Shown piece by piece: positions 21,288-34,685 of a DNA stretch of 64,000 bases (positions are counted from its first letter, which is position 1; each line of letters opens with the position of its first letter). The translations under genes were made by a program, and so were the position numbers. The stretch spans positions 1,240,001 to 1,304,000 of the forward strand of contig OX457075.1 of NCBI GenBank assembly GCA_949752795.1. Direction: 5' to 3'. This DNA is from Hyperoodon ampullatus. Its lineage: Eukaryota; Chordata; Mammalia; Artiodactyla; Ziphiidae. The notes under the pieces are model-generated. The model was not told the origin of the DNA. It saw nothing but the letters and a program-made list of their open reading frames with translations, and did no database searches.

Positions 21288-24200
21288 GTAAGGTTTAGGG
21301 TACAGGTGAGGGTACGGAAACGTGTTAGGGTCAGGGTACGTATTAGGGTACGGGTTAGTGTTAGTGTATGGGTTAAGATTAGGGTACAGGTTTAGGGTAA
21401 GATTCAGAGTTAGGGTTACGTTTAGGTTTAGGGTTAGGTTTAGGGATAGCGAGTGGGTAAGGTTTAGGGTACACATGAGGGTACGAAAACGTGTTAGGCT
21501 TAGGGTACATCCTAGGGTTCATGTTAGGCTTAGTGCACGGATTAGGATTAGGGTACAGGTTAGGGTAAGGTATAGGGATAGGTTTAGGGTTAGGTTTTAG
21601 GGTTAGGGTTAGGTTTGGTGAATGGTTAATATTTAGTGTACAGGTGAGGGTACAGAAATGTTTTAGTGTATGCATTAGTGTTCGTGTATGGGTTAGGATT
21701 ATGGGACGGGTTAGGGTAAGTTTTAGGGTTAGGTTTAGGGATAAGATTAGGGTTAAGGTTAGGGATAGCGAACAGGTAGGTATCAGGTTAAAAATGAAGG
21801 TACGAAAACATGTTAAGCTTAGAGTACGGGTTAGTGTTAGTGTATGGGTTATGATTGGGGTACCATTTAGGGTAAGGTTAGGGTTAGGGTTAGGGATAGG
21901 TTTAGGGTTAAGGTTAGGGATAGCGAACGGGTATGGTTCAGGTTACATGTGAGGGTTACGAATACGTGTTAGGGTTAGGGTACGTGATAGGTTACGGTTT
22001 ATTTTTAGTGTACGGTTTTGGATTAGTGTATGGGTTAGGGTAAGATTTAGGGGCAGGTTTAGGGTTAAGGTTTGGTTTACGTTTAGGTTTAGTGTTAACG
22101 AACGGGTAAGGTTTAGGGTACAGGTGAGGGTACGAAAAGCTTTTAGGGTTAGGAAAAGTCTTAGTGTATGGGTTAGTTTTAGTATACGGGTTAGGATTAG
22201 GGTACAGGTTAGGGTAAGGATTAGGGTTAGGTTTAGGTTTAGGTTTAGGGTTAGTGTTAGGTTTCGTGAATGGTAAGTTTTAGGGTACAGGTGAGGGTAC
22301 GAAAACGTGTTACGTTTAGGGTACCTGTTAGTTTCCTGGTTAGTTTTAGAGTACGTTTTAGGATAAGAGCACAGGTTCGGGTAAGGTTTAGGGTTAGGGT
22401 TAGGGTTAGGTTTAGGATTAGTGTTATGGTTATCAAACAGTTAAGTTTTAGGGTACATTTGAGTGTATGAAAAGCTTTTAGGGTTAGGGTATGTGTTAGG
22501 ATATGTGTTAGTGTTAGTGTATGCATTAGCATTAGGGTACGGGTTAGGGTTATGTTTAGGGCTAGGGATAGGGTTAGCGAACAGGTAACCTTTAGGGTAC
22601 AGGTGAGGGCATGGAAAAGTGTTAGTGTCAGGGCATGTGTTAGGGCACATGTTAGTGTGAGTGTATGGTTTAGTATTAGGGTACGGGTTAGGCTAAAGAT
22701 TAGGGTTGGGGTTAGGTATCGATTAGGGGTAGGGTTACGGTTAGCGAACAGGTAAGGTTTAGGGTACACATGAGGGTACGGAAAACTGTTACACTCAGGG
22801 TACGTGTTAGGTCATGGGTTAGTGTTAGTGTATGCGTTAGGATTTGAGTACGGGTTAGGGTAAGGTGTAGGCTTGGGGTTAGGTTTAGGTTTAGGATTAG
22901 GCGTAGGGTTACGAAAGGGTAAGGTTTAGGATACAAATGAGGATATGGCAACGTGTTAGAGTCAGGTTACGTGTTAGGGCATGGTTTAGAGTTGGTGTAC
23001 GGGTTAGGATTAGGGTACGGGTTAGGGTAAGGGGTAGGGTTGTGGTTAGGTTTATGTTTAGGGCTAGGGTTAAGGTTAGCGAATGGGTAAGGTTTAGGGT
23101 ACAGTTGAGGGTATGGAAAATTTTAGGGTCAGGGTACGTGTTATGGCATGCGTTAGTGTTAGTCTATAAGTTAAGATTAGGGTGCGGGTTAGGGTAAGGT
23201 GTAGGTTTGGGGTCCATTTAGGTTTAGGACAATGGTTCGGGTTAGCAAACTTGTAAGTTTTAGGGTATAGGTGAGGTTACAGAAAAGTGTTGGTGTCAGG
23301 GTGCGTGTTAAGGCAGAGGTTAGTGTTAGTGAAAGGGTTAGGATTATGATTCGGGTTGGTGTAAGGTGTAGGGTTAGTGTTAGGTTTAGGTGTAGGGCTA
23401 GGGCTAGTGTTCGCGAATGGGTGATTTTTATGGTACAGGTGAGGGTAAGGAAACGTGTTAGGGTCATGTTACGTGTTAGGGCATGGGTTAGTGTTAGTGT
23501 ACGGGTTAGGATTAGGGTACGGTTTAGGGTAAAGTTAGGGTTGTGGTTAGGGTTAGGTTTAGGGTTAGGGTTAGGGTTTGTGAATGGGTAACATTTAGTT
23601 TACAGGTGAGGGAACAAAAATGTTTTAGGGTACGCGTTAGTGTTAGTGTACGGGTTAGGATTAGGTTACGGGTTAGGGAAAGGTTTAGGTTTAGGTTTAG
23701 GGACAGGTTTAAGGTTAAGGTTAGGGACAGTGAACGGGTAAGTTTCAGGTTACAGATGAGAGTACAAAAACACTTTAGGCTTAGGGTACGGGTTACTCTT
23801 AGTGTCCAGTTTAGGATTAGTGTACGTTTAGGGTAAGGGTTAGAGTTAGAGTTGTTTTTAGGCTTAGGGTTACGGTTAGCGAACGGCCAAGCTTTAGGGT
23901 ACAGGTGAGGTTAAGAATACGTGTTAAGGTTAGGGAATGTGTTAGGGTACGGGTTAGTGTTAGTGTACATGTTAGGATCAGGGTACGTTTTATTGTAAGG
24001 TATAGGGTTAGGGTTAGGGTTAGGTTTAACGAACGGGTAAGGTTTATGGTATAGGTTAGGGCACGCAAACTTTTTAGAGTTACGGTATGTGTTAGGGTAC
24101 GGGTTAGTGTTAGAGTATGGATTAGGATTAGAGTATGGGTTAGGGTAAGTGTTAGGGTTAGTGTTAGCTTTATGTTTAAGGTTAGTGTTAGTGTTAGCCA

Positions 24201-24836
24201 ATGGGTAAGCTTTAGGGTACAGGTGAGACTGTGAAAAAATGTTAGGTTTAGGGTACATGTTAGATTACGGGTTAGTGTTAATGTAAGGTTTAGGAATAGG
24301 GTATGGTGTAGGGTAAAGTTTAGGGTTAGGTTTAGTGTTAGCACTCGGGTAAGTTTTAGGGTACATGTGAGGATACGAAAACGTGTGAAGTTTAGGGTAT
24401 GTGTCAGGGTAGGGTTCAGTGTTAGAGTACCGGTTAGGGTTAGGGTTCGTTTAGGATAAGGGTTCGGGTTAGTTAAGGGTTAGGTTTAGGGTTCATGTTA
24501 GCATTACAAAACGGGTTTAGCGTACAGGTGAGGCTACAAAAACTTTTTAGTGCTAGCGAACATATTAGGGTATGGGTTAGTGTTAGTGAATGGGTTACGA
24601 TTGTGATATGGCTTAGGCTAAGGTTTAGGGTTAAGGTAGGTTTAGGTTTAGTGTTAGGGTTAGCGAACGGGTAAGTTTTAGGGTACAGGTGAGGGTACGA
24701 AAACGTGTTAGTGTTAGGTTATGTGTTAGGGTAAGGGTTACTGTTAGTGTACGGTTTAGGTTTAGGGTACGGGTTAGGGTAAGGTTTAGGGTTAGGTGTA
24801 GGGTTTGGTTTAGGGTTAGGGTGGAGTTATCAAATG
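21288..24836 (+). repeat. HOR copy H7 (3549 bp)
   Basis: All 22 subunits are present. The U1-like site in S4 carries one change (CAGGTAGGTAT at 21773-21783). From about 22.56 to 23.16 kb it shares private variants with H19 at a constant offset of 39001: GGATATGGCAACG, GTCTATAAGTTAAG, GTGAAAGGG. GAGTTGTTTTTAGGC near 23850 recurs in H18. Confidence 0.95.
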
Positions 24837-27800
24837 GTAAGGTTTAGGGTACAGGTGAGGGTACAGAAACGTGTTAGGGTCAGGGTACCTATTAGGGTAC
24901 GGGTTAGTGTTAGTGTATGGGTTAAGATTAGGGTACAGGGTTAGGGTAAGATTTAGAGTTAGGGTTACGTTTAGGTTTAGGGTTAGGTTTAAGGATAGCG
25001 AGCGGGTAAGGTTTAGGGTACACATGAGGGTACGAAAACGTGTTAGGCTTAGGGTACATGCTAGGGTTCATGTTAGGCTTAGTGCACGGATTAGGATTAG
25101 GGTACAGGTTAGGGTAAGGTATGGGGATAGGGTTAGGGATAGGTTTTAGGGTTAGGGTTAGTTTTGGTGAATGGTTAATATTTAGTGTACAGGTGAGGGT
25201 ACAGAAATATTTTAGTGTACGCGTTAATGTTCGTGTATGGGTTAGGATTATGGGACGGGTTAGGGTAAGTTTTAGGGTTAGGTTTAGGGATAAGATTAGG
25301 GTTAATGTTATTGATAGCGAACAGGTAAGTATCAGGTTAAAAGTGAAGATACGAAAACATGTTAAGCTTAGAGTACGAGTTAGTGTTAGTGTCCGGGTTA
25401 TGATTGGGGTACCATTTAGGGTAAGGTTAGGGTTAGGGTTAGGGATAGGTTTAGGGTTAAGGTTAGGGATAGCGAACGGGTATGGTTCAGGTTACATGTG
25501 AGGGTTACGAATACGTGTTAGGGTTAGGGTACGTGATAGGTGACGGTTCATTTTTAGTGTACGGTTTAGGATTAGTGTATGGGTTAGGGTAAGATTTAGG
25601 GGCAGGTTTAGGGTTAAGGTTTGGTTTAGGTTTAGGTTTAGTGTTAACGAACGGGTAAGGTTTAGGGTACAGGTGAGGGTATGAAAAGCTTTTAGGGTTA
25701 GGAAACGTCTTAGTGTATGGGTTAGTTTTAGTATAGGGGTTAGGATTAGGGTACAGGTTAGGGTAAGGATTAGGGTTAGGGTTAGGTTTAGGTTTAGGGT
25801 TAGTGTTAGGTTTCGTGAATGGTAAGTTTTAGGGTACAGGTGAGGGTACGAAAACGTGTTACGTTTAGGGTACCTGTTAGATTCCTGGTTAGTTTTAGAG
25901 TACGTTTTAGGATAAGAGCACAGGTTCAGGTAAGTTTTAGGGTTAGGGTTAGGGTTAGGTTTAGGATTAGTGTTATGGTTATCAACCAGTTAAGTTTTAG
26001 GGTACATTTGAGGGTATGAAAAGCTTTTAGGGTTAGGGTATGTGTTAGGATATGTGTTAGTGTTAGCGTATGCATTAGCATTAGGGTACGGGTTAGGGTT
26101 ATGTTTAGGGCTAGGGTTAGGGTTAGCGAACAGGTAACCTTTAGGGTACAGGTGAGGGTATGGAAAAGTGTTAGTGTCAGGGTGTGTGTTAGGGAACATG
26201 TTAGTGTGAGTGTATGGTGTACTATTAGGGTACGGGTTAGGCTAAAGATTAGGGTTGTGGTTAGGTTTGGATTAGGGGTAGGGTTAGGGTTAGCGAACAG
26301 ATAAGGTTTAGGGTACAGATGAGGGTACGGAAAACTGTTACAGTCAGGGTACGTGTTAGGGCATGGGTTAGTGTTAGTGTATGCGTTACGATTTGAGTAC
26401 GGGTTAGGGTAAGGTGTAGGGTTGGGGTTAGGTTTAGGTTTATGTTTTCGTTTAGGGTTAGGGTTGCCGAAGCGTAAGGTTTAGGATACAAATGAGGGTA
26501 TGGCAACGTGTTAGAGTCAGGGTACGTGTTAGGGCATGGTTTATAGTTGGTGTACGGGTTAGGATTAGGGTAAGGGTTAGGGTAACGGGTAGGGTTGTGG
26601 TTAAGTTTATGTTTAGGGCTAGGGTTAGGGTTAGCGAATGGGTAAGGTTTAGGGTACAGTTGAGGGTATAGAAAATTTTAGGGTCAGGGTACGTGTTAGG
26701 GCATGCGTTAGTGTTACTGTATGTGTTAAGATTAGGGTGCGGGTTAGGGTAAGGTGTAGGTTTTGGGTCCGTTTCGGTTTAGGACTACGGTTCGGGTTAG
26801 CAAACTTGTAACGTTTAGGGTATAGGTGAGGTTACAGAAAACTGTTGGGCTCAGGGTACGTGTTAAGGCATTGGTTAGTGTTAGTGAACGGGTTAGGATT
26901 ATGATTCGGGTTGGTGTAAGGTGTAGGGTTAGTGTTAGGTTTAGGTGTAGGGCTAGGGCTAGTGTTCGCGAATGGGTGATGTTTATGGTACAGGTGAGTG
27001 TAATGAAATGTGTTAAGGTCATGTTACATGTTAGGGCATGGGTTAGTGTTAGTGTACGGGTTAGGATTAGGTTACGGGTTAGGGAAAGGTTTAGGGACAG
27101 GTTTAGGGACAGGTTTAAGGTTAAGGTTAGAGACAGTGAACGGGTAAGTTTCAGGTTACAGATGAGGGTACAAAAACATTTTAGGCTTAGGGTACGGGTT
27201 ACTCTTAGTGTCCAGTTTAGGATTAGTGTATGTTTAGGGTAAGGGTTAGGGTTAGAGTTAGGTTTAGCCTTAGGGTTACGGTTAGCGAACGGCCAAGCTT
27301 TAGGGTACAGGTGAGGGTAAGAATACGTGTTAAGGTTAGGGAACGTGTAAGGGTACGGGTTAGTGTTAGTGTACATGTTAGGATCAGGGTACGTTTTATT
27401 GTGAGGTATAGGGTTAGGGTTAGGGTTAGGTTTAGCGAACGGGTAAGGTTTAGGGTATAGGTGAGGGCACGCAAACATTTTAGAGTTACGGTATGTGTAA
27501 GGGTACGGGTTAGTGTTAGAGTATGGCTTAGGATTAGAGTATGGGTTAGGGTAAGTGTTAGGGTTAGTGTTAGCTTTATGTTTAAGGTTAGTGTTAGTGT
27601 TAGCCAATGGGTAAGCTTTAGGGTACAGGTGAGACTGTGAAAAAATGTTAGGTTTAGGGTACATGTTAGATTACGGGTTAGTGTTAATGTAAAGCTTAGG
27701 GATAGGGTATGGTGTAGGGTAAGGTTTAGGGTTAGGTTTAGTGTTAGCACTCGGGTAAGTTTTAGGGTACATGTGAGGATACGAAAACGTGTGAAGTTTA

Positions 27801-28242
27801 GGGTATGTGTCAGGGTAGAGTTCAGTGTTAGAGTAACGGTTAGGGTTAGGGTTCGTTTAGGATAAGGGTTCGGGTTAGTTAAGGGTTAGGTTTAGGGTTC
27901 ATGTTAGCATTAGAAAATGGGTTTAGGGTACAGGTGAGAGTACAAAAACTTTTTAGTGCTAGCGAACATATTAGGGTATGGGTTAGTGTTAGTGAATGGG
28001 TTACGATTGTGATATGGCTTAGGCTAAGGTTTAGGGTTAAGGTAGGTTTAGGTTTAGTGTTAGGGTTAGTGAACGGGTAAGTTTTAGGGTACAGGTGAGT
28101 GTACGAAAACGTGTTAGTGTTAGGTTTTGTGTTAGGGTAAGGGTTACTGTTAGTGTACGGTTTAGGTCTAGGGTACGGGTTAGGGTAAGATTTAGGGTTA
28201 GGTGTAGGGTTTGGTTTAGGGTTAGGGTGGAGTTATCAAATG
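24837..28242 (+). repeat. HOR copy H8 (3406 bp, one subunit lost)
   Basis: Twenty-one subunits. The end of S14 runs directly into the end of S15 at 27040-27070, removing about 149 bp including the S15 box (GAATGGGTAACATTTAG). The S14 box resembles that of H2. Confidence 0.93.
27040..27070 (+). other. Deletion junction S14/S15 in H8
   Basis: GGGTTAGTGTTAGTGTACGG and the next bases occur in both S14 and S15. The copy runs from the S14 body straight into the S15 tail, removing about 149 bp. Recombination between homologous places of neighbouring subunits fits. Confidence 0.85.
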
Positions 28243-30439
28243 GTAAGGTTTAGGGTACAGGTGAGGGTACGGAAACGTGTTAGGGTCAGGGTACGTAATA
28301 GGGTACGGGTTGGTGTTAGTGTATGGGTTAAGATTAGGGTACAGGGTTAGGGTAAGATTTAGAGCTAGGGTTACGTTTAGGTTTAGGGTTAGGTTTAGGG
28401 ATAGCGAGCGGGTAAGGTTTAGGGTACACATGAGGGTACGAAAACGTGTTAGGCTTAGGGTACATGCTAGGGTTCATGTTAGGCTTAGTGCACGGATTAG
28501 GATTAGGGTACAGGTTAGGGTAAGGTATAGGGATAGGTTTAGGGATAGGTTTTAGGGTTAGGGTTAGGTTTGGTGAATGGTTAATATTTAGTGTACAGGT
28601 GAGGGTACAGAAATGTTTTAGTGTACGCGTTAGTGCTCGTGTATGGGTTAGGATTATGGGATGGGTTAGGGTAAGTTTTAGGGTTAGGTTTAGGGATAAG
28701 ATTAGGGTTAAGGTTAGGGATAGCGAACAGGTAAGTATCAGGTTAAAAGTGAAGGTACGAAAACATGTTAAGCTTAGAGTACGGGTTAGTGTTAGTCTAC
28801 GGGTTATGATTGGGGTAACATTTAGGGTAAGGTTAGGGTTAGGGATAGGGATAGGTTTAGGGTTAAGGTTAGGGATAGCGAACGGGTATGGTTCAGGTTA
28901 CATGTGAGGGTTACAAATACGTGTTAGGGTTAGGGTACGTGATAGGAGACGGTTTATTTTTAGTGTACGGTTTAGGATTAGTGTATGGGTTAGTGTAAGA
29001 TTTAGGGGCAGGTTTAGGGTTAAGGTTTGGTTTAGGTTTAGGTTTAGTGTTAACGAACGGGTAAGTTTTAGGGTACAGGTGAGGGTACGAAAAGCTTTTA
29101 GGGTTAGGAAACATCTTAGTGTATGGGTTAGTTTTAGTATATGGGTTAGGATTAGGGTACAGGTTAGGGTAAGGATTAGGGTTAGGGTTAGGGTTAGGTT
29201 TAGGGTTAGTGTTAGGTTTCGTGAATGGTAAGTTATAGGGTACAGGTGAGGGTACGAAAACGTGTTAAGTTTAGGGTACCTGTTAGTTTCCTGGTTAGTT
29301 TTAGAGTACGTTGTAGGATAAGAGCACAGGTTCGGGTAAGCTTTAGGGTTAGGGTTAGGGTTAGGTTTAGGATTAGTGTTATGATTATCAAACAGTTAAA
29401 TTTTAGGGTACATTTGAAGGTATGAAAAGCTTTTAGGGTTAGGGTATGTGTTAGGATATGTGTTAGTGTTAGTGTATGCATTAGCATTAGGGTACGGGTT
29501 AGGGTTATGTTTAGGGCTAGGGTTAGGGTTAGCGAACAGGTAACCTTTTGGGTACAGGTGAGGGTATGGAAAAGTGTTAGTGTCAGGGTATGTGTTAGGG
29601 CACATGTTAGTGTGAGTGTATGGTTTAGTATTAGGGTACGGGTTAGGCTAAAGATTAGGGTTGGGGTTAGGTTTGGATTAGGGGTAGGGTTAGGGTTAGC
29701 GAACAGGTAAGGTTTAGGGTACAGATGAGGGTACGGAAAACTTTTAAAGTCAGGGTACGTGTTAGGGCATGGGTTAGTGTTAGTGTATGCGTTAGGATTT
29801 GAGTATGGGTTAGGGTAAGGTGTAGGGTTGGGGTTAGGTTTAGGTTTAGGTTTAGGGGTAGGGTTACCGAAGGGTAAGGTTTAGGATACAAATGAGGGTA
29901 TGGCAACGTGTTAGAGTCAGGGTACGTTTTAGGGCATGGCTTAGACGTGGTGTACGGGTTAGGATTAGGGTACGGGTTAGGGTAAAGGGTAGGGTTGTGG
30001 TTAGCTTTATGTTTTGGGCTAAGGTTAGGGTTAGCGAATGGGTAAGGTTTAGTTTACAGTTGAGGTTATGGAAAATTTTAGGGTCAGGGTACATGTTAGG
30101 GCATGCGTTAGTGTTAGTGTATGGGTTAATATTAGGGTGTGGGAAGGGTAAGGTGTAGGTTTTGGGTCCGTTTCTGTTTAGGACTACGGTTCCGGTTAGC
30201 AAAATTGTAAGCTTTAGGGTATAGGTGAGGTTATAGAAAAGTGTTGGGGTCAGGGTGCGTGTTAAGGCAGAGGTTAGTGTTAGTGAACGGGTTAGGATTA
30301 TGATTCGGGTTGGTGTAAGGTGTAGGGTTAGTGTTAGGTTTAGGTGTAGGGCTAGGGCTAGTGTTCGCGAATGGGTGATGTTTATGGTACAGGTGAGGGT
30401 AAGGAAACGTGTTAGGGTCATGTTACGTGTTAGGGCATG

Positions 30440-30480
30440 TGTTAGTGTTAGTGTACGGGTTAGGATTAGGGTACAGGTTA
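30440..30480 (+). other. Deletion junction S14/S15 in H9
   Basis: Same subunit missing as in H8, with a slightly different sequence just after the shared stretch (GGGTACAGG against GGTTACGGG). It is either the same event followed by drift or a second event. Confidence 0.82.
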
Positions 30481-31283
30481 GGGAAAGGTTTAGGTTTAAC
30501 TTTAGGGACAGGTTTAAGGTTAAGGTTAGGGACAGTGAACGGGTAAGTTTCAGGTTACAGATGAGGGTACAAAAACATTTTAGGCTTAGGGTATGGGTTA
30601 CTCTTAGTGTCCAGTTTAGGATTAGTGTACGTGTAGGGTAAGGGTTAGGGTTAGATTTAGGTTTAGGCTTAGGGTTACGGTTAGCGAACGGCCAAGCTTT
30701 AGGGTACAGGTGAGGGTAAGAATACGTGTTAAGGTTAGGGAACGTATTAGGGTACGCGTTAGTGTTAGTGTACATGTTAGGATCAGGGTACGTTTTATTG
30801 TAAGGTATAGGGTTAGGGTTAGGGTTAGGTTTAGCGAACGGGTAAGGTTTAGGGTATAGGTGAGGGCACGCAAACTTTTTAGAGTTACGGTATGTTTTAG
30901 GGTACGGGTTAGTGTTAGAGTATGGTTTAGGTTTAGATTATGGGTTAGGGTAAATGTTAGGGTTAGTGTTAGCTTTATGTTTAAGGTTAGTGTTAGTGTT
31001 AGCCAATGGCTAAGCCTTAGGGTACAGGTGAGACTGTGAAAAAATGTTAGGTTTAGGGTACATGTTAGATTACGGGTTAGTGTTAATGTAAGGTTTAGGA
31101 ATAGGGTATGGTGTAGGGTAAGGTTTAGGGTTAGGTTTAGTGTTAGCACTCGGGTAAGTTTTAGGGTACAAGTGAGGATACGAAAGCGTGTGAAGTTTAG
31201 GGTATGTGTCAGGGTAGGGTTCAGTGTTAGAGTACCGGTTAGGGTTAGGGTTCGTTTAGGATAAGGGTTCGGGTTAGTTAAGT

Positions 31284-31296
31284 GTTAGGTTTAGGG
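31284..31296 (+). other. Fusion junction H9/H10 (about 503 bp missing)
   Basis: The S20 tail and the S1 tail share GTTAGGTTTAGGG and are joined there, so S21, S22 and S1 are absent. In the intact H8/H9 border the same two points are 503 bp apart (27883 and 28386). Confidence 0.88.
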
Positions 31297-34200
31297 ATAG
31301 CGAGCGGGTAAGATTTAGGGTACACATTAGGGTACGAAAACGTGTTAGGCTTAGGGTACATGCTAGGGTTCATGTTAGGCTTAGTGCACGGATTAGGATT
31401 AGGGTACAGGTTAGGGTAAGGTATAGGGATAGTGTTAGGGATAGGTTTTAGGGTTAGGGTTAGGTTTGGTGAATGGTTAATATTTAGTGTACAGGTGAGG
31501 GTACAGAAATATTTTAGTGTACGCGTTAGTGTTCATGAATGGGTAAGGATTATGGGACGGGTTAGGGTAAGTTTTAGGGTTAGGTTTAGGGATAAGATTA
31601 GGGTTAATGTTAGGGATAGCGAACAGGTAAGTATCAGGTTAAAAGTGAAGGTACGAAAACATGTTAAGCTTAGAGTATGGGTTAGTGTTAGTGTACGGGT
31701 TATGATTGGGGTACCATTTAGGGTAAGGTTAGGGTTAGGGTTAGGGATAGGTTTAGGTTTAAGGTTAGGGATAGCGAACGGGTATGGTTCAGGTTACATG
31801 TGATGGTTACGAATACGTGTTAGGGTTAGGGTACGTGATAGGTGACGGTTTATTTTTAGTGTACGGTTTAGGATTAGTGTATGGGTTAGGGTAAGATTTA
31901 GGGGCAGGTTTAGGGTTAAGGTTTGGTTTAGGTTTAGGTTTAGTGTTAACGAACGGGTAAGGTTTAGGGTACAGGTGAGGGTACGAAAAGCTTTTAGGGT
32001 TAGGAAACGTCTTAGTGTATGGGTTAGTTTTAGTATATGGGTTAGGATTAGGGTACAGGTTAGGGTAAGGATTAGGGTTAGGGTTAGGTTTAGGTTTAGG
32101 GTTAGTGTTAGGTTTCTTGAATGGTAAGTTTTAGGGTACAGGTGAGGGTACGAAAACGTGTTACGTTTAGGGTACCTGTTAGTTTCCTGGTTAGTTTTAG
32201 AGTACGTTTTAGGATAAGAGCACAGGTTCGGGTAAGGTTTAGGGTTAGGGTTAGGGTTAGGTTTAGGATTAGTGTTATGGTTATCAAACAGTTAAGTTTT
32301 AGGGTACATTTGAGGGTATGAAAAGCTTTTAGGGTTAGGGTATGTGTTAGGATATGTGTTAGTGTTAGTGTATGCATTAGCATTAGGGTACGGGTTAGGG
32401 TTATGTTTAGGGCTAGGGTTAGGGTTAGCGAACAGGTAACCTTTACGGTACAGGTGAGGGCATGGAAAAGTGTTAGTGTCAGGGTATGTGTTAGGGCACA
32501 TGTTAGTGTGAGTGTATGGTTTAGTATTAGGGTACGGGTTAGGCTAAAGATTAGGGTTGGGGTTAGGTTTGGATTAGGGGTATGGTTAGGGTTAGCGAAC
32601 AGGTAAGGTTTAGGGTACAGATGAGGGTACGGAAAACTGTTACAGTCAGGGTACGTGTTAGGGCATGGGTTAGTGTTATTGTATGCGTTAGGATTTGAGT
32701 ACGGGTTAGGGTAAGGTGTAGGGTTGGGGTTAGGTTTAGCTTTAGGTTTAGGGGTAGGGTTACCGAAGGGTAAGGTTTAGGATACAAACGAGGGTATGGC
32801 AACGTGTTAGAGTCAGGGTACGTGTTAGGGCATGGTTTAGAGTTGGTGTACGGGTTAGGATTAGGGTACGGGTTAGGGTAAGGGGTAGGGTTGTGGTTAG
32901 GTTTATGTTTAGGGCTAGGGTTAGGGTTAGCGAATGGGTAAGGTTTAGGGTACAGTTGAGGGTTTGGAAAATTTTATGGTCAGGGTACGTGTTAGGGCAT
33001 GCGTTAGTGTTAGTGTATGGGTTAAGATTAGGGTGCGGGTTAGGGTAAGGTGTAGGTTTGGGGTCCGTTTCGGTTTAGGACTACGGTTCGGGTTAGCAAA
33101 CTTGTAAGGTTTAGGGTATAGGTGAGGTTACAGAAAAGTGTTGGGGTCAGTGTGCGTGTTAAGGCAGAGGTTAGTGTTAGTGAACGGGTTAGGATTATGA
33201 TTCGGGTTGGTGTAAGGTGTAGGGTTAGTGTTAGGTTTAGTTGTAGGGTTAGGGCTAGTGTTCGCGAATGGGTGATGTTTATGGTACAGGTGAGGGTAAG
33301 GAAACGTGTTAGGGTCATGTTACATGTTAGGGCATGGGTTAGTGTTAGTGTACGGGTTAGGATTAGGGTACGGTTTAGGGTAAAGCTAGGGTTGTGGTTA
33401 GGGTTAGGTTTAGGGTTACGGTTAGGGTTTGTGAATGGGTAACATTTAGTGTACAGGTGAGGGAACAAAAATGTTTTATTGTACGGGTTAGTGTTAGTGT
33501 ATGGGTTAGGATTAGGTTACGGGTTAGGGAAAGGTTTAGGTTTAGGTTTAGGGACAGGTTTAAGGTTAAGGTTAGGGACAGTGAACGGGTAAGCTTCAGG
33601 TTACAGATGAGGGTACAAAAACATTTTAGGCTTAGGGTACGGGTTACTCTTAGTGTCCAGTTTAGGATTAGTGTACGTTTAGGGTAAGGGTTAGGGTTAG
33701 AGTTAGGTTTAGGCTTAGGGTTACGGTTAGCGAACGGCCAAGCTTTAGGGTACAGGTGAGGGTAAGAATACGTGTTAAGGTTAGGGAACGTGTTAGGGTA
33801 CGGGTTAGTGTTAGTGTACATGTTAGGATCAGGGTACGTTTTATTGTAAGGTATAGGGTTAGGATTAGGGTTAGGTTTAGCGAACGGGTAAGGTTTAGGG
33901 TATAGGTGAGGGCACGCAAACTTTCTAGAGTTACGGTATGTGTTAGGGTATGGGTTAGTGTTAGAGTATGGCTTAGGATTAGATTATGGGTTAGGGTAAG
34001 TGTTAGGGTTAGTGTTAGCTTTATGTTTAAGGTTAGTGTTAGTGTTAGCCAATGGGTAAGCTTTAGGGTACAGGTGAGACTGTGAAAAAATGTTAGGTTT
34101 AGGGTACATGTTAGATTACAGGTTAGTGTTAATGTAAGGTTTAGGAATAGGGTATGGTGTAGGGTAAAGTTTAGGGTTAGGTTTAGTGTTAGCACTCGGG

Positions 34201-34685
34201 TAAGTTTTAGGGTACATGTGAGGATACGAAAACGTGTGAAGTTTAGGGTATGTGTCAGGGTAGGGTTCAGTGTTTAGTGCTGGTTAGGGTTAGGGTTCGT
34301 TTAGGATAAGCGTTCGGGTTAGTTAAGGGTTAGGTTTAGGGTTCATGTTAGCATTAGAAAACGGGTTTAGGGTACAGGTGAGGGTACAAAAACTTTTTAG
34401 TGCTAGCGAACATATTAGGGAATGGGTTAGTGTTAGTGAATGGGTTACAATTGTGATATGGCTTAGGCTAAGGTTAGGGTTAAGGTAGGTTTAGGTTTAG
34501 TGTTAGGGTTAGCGAACGGGTAAGTTTTAGGGTACAGGTGAGGGTACGAAAACGTGTTAGTGTTAGGTTATGTGTTAGGGTAAGGGTTACTGTTAGTGTA
34601 CGGTTTAGGTTTAGGGTACGGGTTAGGGTAAGGTTTAGGGTTAGGTGTAGGGTTTGGTTTAGGGTTAGGGTGGAGTTATCAAATG
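31297..34685 (+). repeat. HOR copy H10 (S2-S22, left end fused)
   Basis: Begins in the flank of S2 (ATAGCGAGCGGGTAAG) right after the fusion and then runs S2 to S22 in normal order. Its own S1 is absent. Confidence 0.92.

Larger units (their letters stand above)
28243..31296 (+). repeat. HOR copy H9 (S1-S20, one subunit lost, right end fused)
   Basis: S1 to S20 with the S14/S15 fusion at 30440-30480. After S20 the sequence jumps inside GTTAGGTTTAGGG (31284-31296) to the end of an S1, so S21 and S22 are missing. Confidence 0.92.
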
